Under the pieces are notes generated by a model that saw only the letters and a list, made by a program, of their open reading frames with translations, did no database searches and had not been told where the DNA came from. From contig NZ_CP128401.1 of assembly GCF_030389965.1 (NCBI RefSeq), positions 310,001-374,000 of the forward strand: a DNA stretch of 64,000 nt, given 5' to 3'. Shown here piece by piece: positions 1-7,416 of the stretch. Each line of letters starts with the position of its first letter. The stretch's first letter is position 1. Source of the DNA: Candidatus Chlorohelix allophototropha (GTDB taxonomy: Bacteria > Chloroflexota > Chloroflexia > Chloroheliales > Chloroheliaceae). A program made the position numbers and the translations under genes.

Positions 1-292
1 GTTTGATGGTAAAAGAACATGGGAAGGAACAGCGACTGAACTGCTAAAGGAATTACGGAACGCTAACATGGAGGATGGCAATGATAAGATAAAACTACCC
101 GCTGATGGCGCTCACTTAAGTAGGGAAATAAGCCGGTTAATACCCAGCTTGCGCCTTGCCGACCCGCCTATTTATATTACCAAAGCTCGCAACAGAAAAG
201 GCAGTAATATGCGTATTTCCAATTCTGAAGAAGAGCAATTGGATCAGGAGGTTCAACTTATTTTTGGACAGGGAGAAATGGAGTATTTATGA
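1..292 (+). CDS. C-terminal end of a phage/plasmid primase- or helicase-type protein (partial)
   Basis: The reading frame is open from base 2 to the stop at 290-292, so this is the last ~96 residues of a gene that begins before the window; the internal ATG at 68 is not its start. The fragment contains GTATELLKEL, then an L..L..L.P.LR pattern and an I.ITKARNRKGSNMRI stretch. This layout matches the winged-helix-like C-terminus of DUF3987/primase-helicase proteins of phages and integrative plasmids, where GTATELL is followed by a helix pair and a basic strand. No catalytic motif lies inside the window, so the family call is inference. Its position beside the heptamer cluster at 302-569 fits a replication gene next to its origin. 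Confidence 0.5.
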   Translation, partial: FDGKRTWEGTATELLKELRNANMEDGNDKIKLPADGAHLSREISRLIPSLRLADPPIYITKARNRKGSNMRISNSEEEQLDQEVQLIFGQGEMEYL

Positions 293-301
293 TCATTTAA
301 T

Positions 302-569
302 GTGACGCTGTGACGCTGTGTGACGCTAACTTTTTTGTGTAGCGTCACGGCTTTTACCGCATTGTAGTGGGATAAGCAACAGCGTGTGACGCTGTGACGC
401 TAACTTTTCTATACTTACCAAAAAAGAGAGAGAGAAATAAAAAGTATTGGGAATTATAGCGTCACAGCGTCACAGACCCCCCCGCTAAGGCTGTTTGTCC
501 CTTTGTACTGGGATAACCCCCTGTGACGCTGTCGCTATTTATCAGCGTCACCTAGCGTCACAGCGTCAC
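302..569. repeat. Cluster of 12 GTGACGC heptamers, six in each orientation
   Basis: GTGACGC starts at 302, 310, 320, 386, 394 and 523, and its complement GCGTCAC at 342, 459, 467, 545, 555 and 563. Neighbours are often 8 bp apart (302/310, 386/394, 459/467, 555/563), giving tandem pairs, and opposite orientations face each other so stems can form. The block follows directly after the primase-type gene. Iterons of a replication origin, a partition or repressor site, or a replication-termination array would all fit. It is not a CRISPR array because spacing is irregular and units are too short. Confidence 0.7.
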
Positions 570-1038
570 CACTTTTTGATTATTTGATTTAAGAGCGCTT
601 TACGAAAGCCGATTAGCTTTTTCTCAACCCAAGTTGGTCATACCCTTTACTACTTTTCTGTCAGCCCCACTCCACCCATACCACTGCCCAAGTTTATCAG
701 CCCCTGTGTAAAACCCCTAATGAAATTAGTGTCGAACTTTCCCCTGCTGACCGGAATATATGTAGGGGGTAAAGTCTATTCTAATGCATCTGGCTTGCTG
801 ACTACGTATATGTTTGTTGTTCACTTGCTTTTTACCAAAAGTGGTTGCGGGATTGTATATAATAGGGATAGTCACAATAGTTTAGCTTTGTTGCGGGCAG
901 TTCACTCAATGGAGTGCGTCTAGGTACATTACAGTTCCAATCTGTAAGGGATATATGTTTAAACCAAATCCCAGTCAATCCCCATTACTTCTGATTTCTT
1001 ACTTTTCGTATGTGAAGCACTTTTATCGGTAACTGTTT
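570..1038. other. Stretch without a supported gene
   Basis: AT-rich sequence between the heptamer cluster and the helicase gene. A TATAAT hexamer at 858-863 lacks a good -35 box. The short open frame at 720-923 has no ribosome-binding site and no recognisable protein pattern, so I do not call it a gene. Confidence 0.5.
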
Positions 1039-1258
1039 ATGCTACCCAACACATTCAAGTCTTTAACAGTACCACAATTTTTAGATACATCCGGTAATGA
1101 TCTCACACGGGATTTTTTCCAACCGCTCCTTTCTTGTGCAATCCGTTATGATAGGGGAGTAGGTTTCTTTAGTTCTAGTTGGCTGCGCATCAATGCACAG
1201 GGTATGGCAGCATTTGCCAAGAACCATGGTCATGCCCGCTGGGTTACTAGTCCAATTT
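1039..1258 (+). pseudogene. 5' fragment of PLD-nuclease/SF2 helicase gene, cut by IS insertion
   Basis: This codes for the first ~73 residues of a phospholipase-D-type helicase (FFQPLL, RYDRGVGFFSSSWLR, RWVTSPI). The frame then runs into the insertion sequence at 1259 and ends inside it. Removing 1259-2483 joins GTTACTAGTCCAATTT to TATCCCAAACTGAC in frame, giving VTSPILSQTDWDALLTG and one continuous frame of 691 residues. The ATG at 1039 has only a weak ribosome-binding site, so the true start is moderately certain. The rest of the gene is at 2484-4339. Confidence 0.8.
1249..1258. repeat. 10-bp target-site duplication, left copy
   Basis: AGTCCAATTT lies directly left of the IS end and recurs at 2474-2483 directly right of it. 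Ten base pairs is within the range known for IS4-family elements. It proves insertion into an intact gene. Confidence 0.85.
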
Positions 1259-2473
1259 TTGCTACCGTACACAATTAGAAATCCTCTAAAAGAAAAGGGA
1301 TAAAGGCGACTGGTAAGGGTAAATGTTCATTCAAAAAATGCTCAAGCAGGTTCAAACCTAAATTGAACAGGCTCAAATCCAGTCGTTCGGTGCGATGAAT
1401 GACCCGGTTCCAGCCTTCAGCTAAAGCTATCGTACCCAGATGTACAATCCAAAGATAAGCCAGACAAGCCGCTAACAATAACCTTTCTAGCCGTTTAGGG
1501 TCATCCAAATGGCTCTTGTCCAGCCGAAACCCTCGGCTCTTGCTATCGGAAAAGAAGGTTTCAATCCTAAACCTCTTTTTGTAGTACCGGATTGCTTCCT
1601 GGGCTAGAGCCAAATTACTCACCAGATAAAGTGGCTCACGGTAAGGCTTTTGCCAGACCGCTATGACCAGTACTGGTCCGTACTCGTGTTTGCTGAATGC
1701 TACGCCGCTCTGACTCACTACCTGACCAGGCTGAACCCCTAACTTACTGATGGCATAATGAGCTTGTTCATCCAACCAGACCTGGCTATTTTTAGCAGTA
1801 CGACAGACATACTGCCAACCGTAATAATCTAACCGTCTTAACAAACGACAGCCATCGAATTCACCATCACCCAAAAAGACTACTTGGCTACCAGACGGAA
1901 CCAACGAGTGAACTTGCTTTAACAATCTGATGTGCAAAGCTTGAGCTAAATGTCCCTTTTTAGCCTTAACCACCAACCAACCCAAAGGTAAAGCCCGCCC
2001 CTGATATACTACACTGATTACTAAGCCCATTCCACCAGCACCAACCTGACTGCCATCTATCACCAGTACCAGTGGACAATGACACAGGCTACTCAGCAAT
2101 TGTTTGGCGAAAGGAGCATACACCACTTTTTGGTTAAAGTTATCATTTTTGAGCAATCGGCGCATTCGGATGATGCGGCTTTCCCGTTTAGTTTTATCTG
2201 GCACTTTGGCGGCGATATTAGGCAACGCACTATGCCGACTACCTACAATCCCACTGATCACCATCGCTAGAATTGTTAAATATTGTAATTCGCGCCCCTG
2301 CGCTTGTGGGTGGAGTTGCAACAATTGCTGTTTTATGGCACGATGTCGGCGAAGGTTGTCACTCATTTTGGTATCCTTTTGCTTTCTACTTTGGTCGGTA
2401 AGAAAACTACAGTTTACCACTCTGCCTCAACCTTCTCCTCCTTTTCCTCTCCTTTATATCTGTACGGTAGCAA
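1259..2473. mobile_element. IS4-type insertion sequence, 1215 bp, inside the helicase gene
   Basis: The element starts TTGCTACCGTACA and ends TGTACGGTAGCAA, a perfect 13-bp terminal inverted repeat. It is bounded by the 10-bp duplication AGTCCAATTT (1249-1258 and 2474-2483). It carries one transposase gene on the minus strand. The perfect ends and exact duplication suggest a fairly recent insertion. Confidence 0.9.
1275..2366 (-). CDS. IS4-family DDE transposase
   Basis: Catalyses cut-and-paste movement of the element. DDE residues are visible as LVIDGSQ (first D), FLGDGEFDG (second D) and the YKKRFRIETFFSDSKSRGF block that carries the glutamate typical of IS4 transposases (Y-R-E-K region). 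I place the start at the ATG at 2366, which has AAAGGA eight bases upstream, not at an in-frame codon 54 bases further up (2420). That gives 363 residues, usual for a compact IS4 transposase. The gene fills almost the whole element and reads opposite to the gene it interrupts. Confidence 0.88.
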   Translation of the reverse strand: MSDNLRRHRAIKQQLLQLHPQAQGRELQYLTILAMVISGIVGSRHSALPNIAAKVPDKTKRESRIIRMRRLLKNDNFNQKVVYAPFAKQLLSSLCHCPLVLVIDGSQVGAGGMGLVISVVYQGRALPLGWLVVKAKKGHLAQALHIRLLKQVHSLVPSGSQVVFLGDGEFDGCRLLRRLDYYGWQYVCRTAKNSQVWLDEQAHYAISKLGVQPGQVVSQSGVAFSKHEYGPVLVIAVWQKPYREPLYLVSNLALAQEAIRYYKKRFRIETFFSDSKSRGFRLDKSHLDDPKRLERLLLAACLAYLWIVHLGTIALAEGWNRVIHRTERLDLSLFNLGLNLLEHFLNEHLPLPVAFIPFLLEDF

Positions 2474-2483
2474 AGTCCAATTT

Positions 2484-4339
2484 TATCCCAAACTGACTGG
2501 GACGCTCTTCTAACCGGCGATGCTGCCCGTACTGATCGGGCAATATACGATGCTCTTGAACATACCATTCAAGATTTAGCTAAGACATTAGAAAAAGATA
2601 CGCTGTCTGCGCTAGCTTGGATGGTGGCTGATGGAATCCTAACCTTTCGGTTGGCACTCCCCCGCAATAAATTAGATCAGGGTGATTTTCACGACAAATT
2701 CGGTATATTTACCGATGTTGAAGGAAATGAAATTTCTTTCAACGGTTCCTATAATGATAGCTTTCAAGGTACACGCAATTACGAATCAATAAAAGTGTTT
2801 TGTTCTTGGGAGTCTGCCTACACAGCTTTTGTGAAGGCGGATATTGAGCGATTTGAAAGACTATGGAATAATTTTGATCCTAATGTCAAAGTATTTGATC
2901 TTCCCGAAGCTGCTCGCCAACAAATCATCCGTCTTCAAACCTATGAAAGACCATATACTAAACCAGCCTGGCTCGATGGGAAAAAAATATCAGAATTAAC
3001 TTCCCCATATGAGTATCAAACAAGAAGACCTGCCCTGCCTGAACAAACAAGCTTAAGAGAATACCAGTTGGAGGCTATTAAGGCTTGGTTTGAACATGGC
3101 AGCTGTGGAATACTTGAAATGGCAACAGGGACGGGGAAAACTATAACGGCACTGGCCGCAGCTATTCGTCTCTACGAAAGGGAAACTCGCCTCCTTATTA
3201 TAATTTCTTGCCCTTTTACCCATCTTGTAACCCAATGGGAAGAAGTAGTAAAACAGTTTGGATTTAATACTTTTCTGGCTTTCGGTACAACCAGTACATG
3301 GGTTAATAAATTAGCAGATAAAGTTCTAAATTTTGCTACCGGGTATATTAATAATTTGGTGGTGCTAACCACTCATGACACATTTTCTAATCCTCGCTTT
3401 GGGAGTATTTTTCAAGAGAAGCACCTGCCCTATTTGGTGATAGTTGATGAAGTACATGATATTGGGGCACCCAAACGCCGCCAGGGTCTAATCAGTGAAT
3501 ATAAATATAGGTTGGGACTTTCTGCTACGCCTCGTCGGTGGCTGGATGAAGAAGGAACTGATACTATTTTTGAGTATTTTGGTGAAACAGTATTTGAATT
3601 CGATCTTGCTAAAGCGATTCCAAAATACTTAACACCTTATGAGTATTATCCTTACTTCGTAGAACTTTCATCGGAGGAACTGGCTGAATATGAGAAAATG
3701 ACTCAGAAAATCACCAAACGTTCCCGCGCCAGTGATGAGTCGAAAAACGATGAAATCCTGAAGCTCTACTTTATTTTACGCCAGAAAATTGTGGTTAACG
3801 CCCGTAATAAATTTACCTGTCTCGAAGAAATTCTTGGATCACTCCAAAATTATGATCACACTTTAGTCTATTGTTCTCCAGAGCAAATCGATCAAGTGCA
3901 GTATATACTCAATACCAATGGGATTGTTCAGAGCCGTTTTACCGGAGAGGAGTCCCTCCAAGAACGGAAAGTTTTACTTGAGTCTTTTGATAAAGGTCGC
4001 CATGAAATTCTAGTAGCCATGAAATGCCTTGACCAAGGTGTCGATGTTCCTTCAACTCGAACCGCTGTTATTATGGCCAGTTCAGGCAATCCGAAAGAAT
4101 TTATTCAGCGACGAGGGAGAGTGTTGCGGAAATATGAAGGAAAAGAAAAAGCCATCATTTATGATATTATTGTAGTTCCCACTTTAACTGGTAAGCTAAA
4201 CCTAAATGCCTTTGAACTGGAACGCAAGATACTGAAAAAAGAGTTGCAGCGCTACGATGAGTTTGCAGGTTTGGCACTCAACCGCATTTCAGCCTTGAAC
4301 AAAGCTGGACCGGTTAAGCGTAAGTATTTGATTAAGTAG
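2484..4339 (+). pseudogene. 3' part of PLD-nuclease/SF2 helicase gene (most of the protein)
   Basis: Continues the gene begun at 1039; the longest open frame with its own ATG is 2621-4339 (572 aa). Domains in order: a phospholipase-D half-site H-D-K-F-G-I-F then F-N-G-S-Y-N (the HxK...GSxN signature), then a superfamily 2 helicase with Walker A MATGTGKT, DEVH box (IVDEVHDIG), motif III LSATP, and motifs V-VI (MKCLDQGVDVPS, IQRRGRVLRK). PLD-helicase proteins of this kind belong to restriction or defence modules. It is followed by a 65-aa gene after 12 bases and an ATPase gene, all on one strand, beside the dnd genes, so I infer a restriction-like partner of phosphorothioation. The part without its N-terminus might still be translated, but the full protein is disrupted. 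Confidence 0.82.
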
Positions 4340-4351
4340 AGGGCTTATACA

Positions 4352-4549
4352 ATGGATGCGAATCAAATAAACCGTCTGATATTGGATAAAATTAGTAATC
4401 ACGAACTTCCTGGCTACGTTAAAGAGTTTATACGCGAGATTCTACAACACGAAAAAGGTGTCATGGATCAGGATTCTCCGCGCTATACTCAGGTTTATGA
4501 GAACCTACTAAATAAGTATAGCCGGTACTTAATGGCAGATAGCGAATAA
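4352..4549 (+). CDS. Small protein of the helicase-ATPase module, function unknown
   Basis: A 65-residue acidic, helical protein starting with MDANQINRL, with GAGGG eight bases before the ATG. It lies 12 bases after the helicase stop and 12 bases before the ATPase start, so the three genes form one operon. I do not recognise its family. Small connector proteins between a helicase and an SMC-type ATPase occur in several defence operons, which is the only hint of its job. Confidence 0.6.
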   Translation: MDANQINRLILDKISNHELPGYVKEFIREILQHEKGVMDQDSPRYTQVYENLLNKYSRYLMADSE

Positions 4550-4561
4550 CAGGAATAGCAT

Positions 4562-4900
4562 ATGAAAATTCATCATATCCGTCTACGCAACTACCGACAG
4601 TACCTGGATGCACAGATCAAGTTCAGTACCGATCCTGACCGTAATTTAACCTTGATACAGGGTTTTAACGGTGCAGGGAAATCCAATCTGCTTAATTCAA
4701 TTACTTGGTGCTTATATGGGGAAGAACGTCATTTACAGCAAGATGGCAAGAAAAATCAACTTCCAATATTAAATGAAAAAGTGTATCACTCCTTAAACCC
4801 AGGGGATCTTACTAAGGTCGAGGTTGAATTGGCTTTGGGTGACGACTCCCAAATAGAATATCGAATTACCCGCAAATTCACCACCGAAATTAGCATCTAG
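4562..4900 (+). pseudogene. Truncated SMC/RecF-type ATPase (N-terminal domain only)
   Basis: The 112-residue product opens like RecF, RecN or DndD proteins: MKIHHIRLRNYRQYLDAQI, then Walker A GFNGAGKS at about residues 37-44 and the SITWCLYGEE helix. Proteins of this class need a long coiled coil and a C-terminal ABC signature with Walker B. Both are missing: the frame stops at 4900 and none of the three frames behind it continues the protein. The HNH gene begins 17 bases later, so the junction looks like a replacement by recombination. The start has AGGA seven bases upstream. The fragment cannot hydrolyse ATP by itself. Confidence 0.75.
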
Positions 4901-4916
4901 GGAGTATCTTTAGAAA

Positions 4917-5906
4917 ATGTCAGAAGTTCTACAGAAATATGCAATACTCTTTTCAAAACTAAACCGTGAAAAAAACCGTAGTTGGGGTGATACCCTCAGT
5001 AACGGTGCGCCTTATAAGCCTTTATTGCTATTATCTGTAATCGACTTAATTGAGCGTGGCGAAATCCATGACAATTTAGTCGAACTAACACCAGAATTAG
5101 GCGAAATGTTTAATCTTTATTGTGCAAGGATTTTGCCAATGGGTGTATCTGGCGAAATTGCCTTACCCTTTTATCACTTAAAAAGTGATGGGTTTTGGCA
5201 TTTGTTACCTCGTCCAGGTTTTGAAGATGTTATTAAATATGGAGGTCCTATTCGTAGTTCTGGAAAGATTAGAGATATGCTTCTCGGAGCAACCTTTGAT
5301 AATGAACTATATCAACTGTTAGCTACTAAAGAAGAAAGAGATTTACTGCGAAGAGTTTTAATTGAAAGTTATTTTTCTTTTGACCTCCAACAAAAACTAT
5401 TAAAGTTGAAAGAGATAAACGCGGAAGCCTTTGAATATAGTAAAGAACTAATCGTTAGTACTCACACAAAATTTACTTTGATTAAAGAAGCTATAGAAAG
5501 TGAAACACCACTGGCTAAAGAAGTTCGTGACCAAGCTTTCCGAAGAATTATAGTTTCTGCTTATAACCATCAATGCGCTATATGTGGTATTCGAATATTA
5601 ACCGCAAAAGGTTATACTGCTGTTGCTGCTGCTCATATAATTCCTTGGAGTCTTAGCCATAATGACGACCCAAGAAATGGTTTTACTTTATGTCGTCTAT
5701 GCCATTGGGTTTTTGATGAAGGACTAACGACTGTCAATAATCACTACAAAGTAAAAACTTCTCCACAACTATATCTAAATGATAACATACCTCTACATGT
5801 AGCTTCCTTTGAGGGTAAAGAGATTTTAAAACCAACTGAAAGCAGATTCTTACCCGACTTGAGAGCTTTTGAATGGCATAAAAATAATATATTCAGAAAC
5901 GCCTAA
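4917..5906 (+). CDS. HNH endonuclease with sulfur-binding-like N-terminal domain
   Basis: The 329-residue protein has two parts. The C-terminal third is an HNH nuclease: CAICG, then AAHIIPWS (first His), DPRNGFTLC (Asn-Gly) and CHWVFDEGL (last His), with zinc-binding cysteines. The N-terminal half contains GAPYKPLLLLSVIDLI and ALPFYHLKSDGFWHL, a pattern found in predicted restriction endonucleases (COG3440) and, as far as I recall, in the sulfur-binding domains of phosphorothioate-dependent McrA-type enzymes. It would then read phosphorothioated DNA or sense the modified state; this is inference. It is convergent with the dnd operon and its stop overlaps the last minus-strand stop. If it cut the host's own modified sites the cell would suffer, so its specificity must differ or be controlled. 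Confidence 0.75.
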   Translation: MSEVLQKYAILFSKLNREKNRSWGDTLSNGAPYKPLLLLSVIDLIERGEIHDNLVELTPELGEMFNLYCARILPMGVSGEIALPFYHLKSDGFWHLLPRPGFEDVIKYGGPIRSSGKIRDMLLGATFDNELYQLLATKEERDLLRRVLIESYFSFDLQQKLLKLKEINAEAFEYSKELIVSTHTKFTLIKEAIESETPLAKEVRDQAFRRIIVSAYNHQCAICGIRILTAKGYTAVAAAHIIPWSLSHNDDPRNGFTLCRLCHWVFDEGLTTVNNHYKVKTSPQLYLNDNIPLHVASFEGKEILKPTESRFLPDLRAFEWHKNNIFRNA

Positions 5907-6970
5907 CCAATAAGTTCCGCCTCATATTTTTCTTCTTCTAGAGTTAGTGGCAGATTTAAAAGCATTCTTAAATAATTGGTAGTTAAAACTATACTATGTC
6001 GGGTTTTGCTCATACGCCCGTGATTCATTGCTCTTTTTTGCCATTCGGTGTTAGTTCGTTTCCAATCCACACGCTCTAATTTCTTTAAGTGCTTTTGCCA
6101 ATCATCAGGGTATTGCTCAATCAATTTGCACCCTAAATTACCTAATGATATTAGAGCCATACCATGAGCATGAATATAATTATTCCTAAGTTCTGATGTG
6201 CGTACCTCTCGCCGAATAGCTTGCTCCCATTCAGGAATAATTTGTGATAGTGCGTTCCAATACTGTATAGCTAATTCTTTATGCTGTGCTGTTAGTTCAG
6301 TTCGTTTGGTAGCACCAAGCAAGGCTTGGTTAGCTTGATAAATACTACTTAAAGTGAATAGTTTATTAGAACGGTTTGATAGAGTAGTTTTTTCGATCTC
6401 AGTCAGACCAGCAAATAAAGAAACCTCTTTTATTAACTCTTTGACTAAATATTCTAGATGATTTCCCTTAGTACTCAGGAATGCGCTTTTCTTGTAACTC
6501 GAAGTGATTTTCGTGTTTAAGTTTGAGAAAATCTGAGGCGTGTTTAAAAAATCCTCATCCGCAAAAAGCATTATTGGGACAGTATCATTAGCAATTTCAG
6601 GATGTTGTTGTAGTACTTCAATTAATGCTGCACGATAATTTTGCCCAAAATTCAAAACTATCATTGCTGACATTGGTATTAATAATCGTCCAAACCCCTC
6701 TCCAGAACTGCTTATTTCTTCAAAAATTATGGGTTGATTAATTGTAGCAAGGAAGGGAGGTAAAAGAATGTTATCAATTTTCGCTATAAGATATTTTGTG
6801 ATTATTTCTACTTGAGTTTCGTCAATTGATCGCTCTGCACGAATATTTTTTGGCAATTCAGACTCATCAAACAAAATGATTTTTGAAAGAAGTCTGATAG
6901 GGCACTGAATAACATAATATTCACGTCCACCTTGTTTACCACGAGTAGCAGCAAAAAGGTAATTGCTCAT
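5903..6970 (-). CDS. DndB-like protein with degenerate DGQHR motif (second dndB copy)
   Basis: Clearly paralogous to the product of 10947-12044 over its whole length: both begin with a G-[KI]-QxG-[RK]-YY motif, then CPI[RK]L[LI]SKI, LFDE[SD]ELP, and share the C-terminal HAHG, W.RTNT and GRMSK blocks. The DGQHRRAAI motif that names the DGQHR/DndB family has become NFGQNYRAAL, so the Asp and His are lost. It is the last gene of the dnd operon; the dndE stop is two bases before this ATG. A TTG at 6976 overlapping the dndE stop is an alternative start. The copy may have lost DNA binding and act as a modulator of the intact DndB, or may bind another partner. Confidence 0.8.
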   Translation of the reverse strand: MSNYLFAATRGKQGGREYYVIQCPIRLLSKIILFDESELPKNIRAERSIDETQVEIITKYLIAKIDNILLPPFLATINQPIIFEEISSSGEGFGRLLIPMSAMIVLNFGQNYRAALIEVLQQHPEIANDTVPIMLFADEDFLNTPQIFSNLNTKITSSYKKSAFLSTKGNHLEYLVKELIKEVSLFAGLTEIEKTTLSNRSNKLFTLSSIYQANQALLGATKRTELTAQHKELAIQYWNALSQIIPEWEQAIRREVRTSELRNNYIHAHGMALISLGNLGCKLIEQYPDDWQKHLKKLERVDWKRTNTEWQKRAMNHGRMSKTRHSIVLTTNYLRMLLNLPLTLEEEKYEAELIG

Positions 6971-6972
6971 AT

Positions 6973-7365
6973 TCAATTAATCCTAACTCTCATTAATAAA
7001 TTATCTCTGCCTCGGAGTTCTTTCAAACTCTTCACCCGGTCATATAGCAACAATACACCCCTTCCCAAGTGGGCGGAGAACTGATCATCAAAATCAGCAA
7101 TTGGATCAAGCCCGTCTTTAGCTAGGCGCTGTTTTAAGAGTGAATTAAAAAGCAGTTCCCAATCCCCGGTCAGGGTATACCGATTGAACTCTTTCCCATC
7201 CTTATCCCCGCTAAATTGCCGGGGATCTGGAATCGTAGGCTCTTCGAGCGAAAGACAGAACCCGATACGACAGATCAAGTTGGGCAACATCCCAAGGCGC
7301 GAGGCTAATAATGAAAGACGGCTACTCACCTCCCGGCTAAGATAAACCTTATACTTTAGCTTCAT
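6973..7365 (-). CDS. dndE: DndE, DNA phosphorothioation protein
   Basis: A 130-residue basic protein of the size of DndE. The sequence opens KLKYKVYLSREVSSRLSLLASRLG and later has NRYTLTGDW and a helix ending HLGRGVLLLYDRVKS, in keeping with the DndE family. In known systems DndE binds nicked DNA and works with DndC and DndD to replace a backbone oxygen by sulfur. I start at the ATG at 7365, with GAGG six bases upstream; the TTG at 7368 would leave too little space. It lies 48 bases after dndD in the same operon. Confidence 0.85.
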   Translation of the reverse strand: MKLKYKVYLSREVSSRLSLLASRLGMLPNLICRIGFCLSLEEPTIPDPRQFSGDKDGKEFNRYTLTGDWELLFNSLLKQRLAKDGLDPIADFDDQFSAHLGRGVLLLYDRVKSLKELRGRDNLLMRVRIN

Positions 7366-7416
7366 CAATCACCTCACTTGAAGAAGTATCTCGTTCCCAG
7401 AAATAGCCTTCCTCTA

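Noticed and set aside
302-569. CRISPR-like array
   Set aside because: Units are 7 bp, spacing is irregular and orientation alternates; there are no uniform spacers or cas genes.
858-863. Promoter at TATAAT
   Set aside because: No -35 element at a normal distance and no gene start nearby.
720-923. 67-codon open frame after the heptamer cluster
   Set aside because: No ribosome-binding site and no protein-like pattern.
1039-5906. Classical DndFGH or DISARM restriction genes
   Set aside because: The helicase has an N-terminal PLD domain and no DUF1998 partner, and no DptF, DptG or DptH-like gene is visible.
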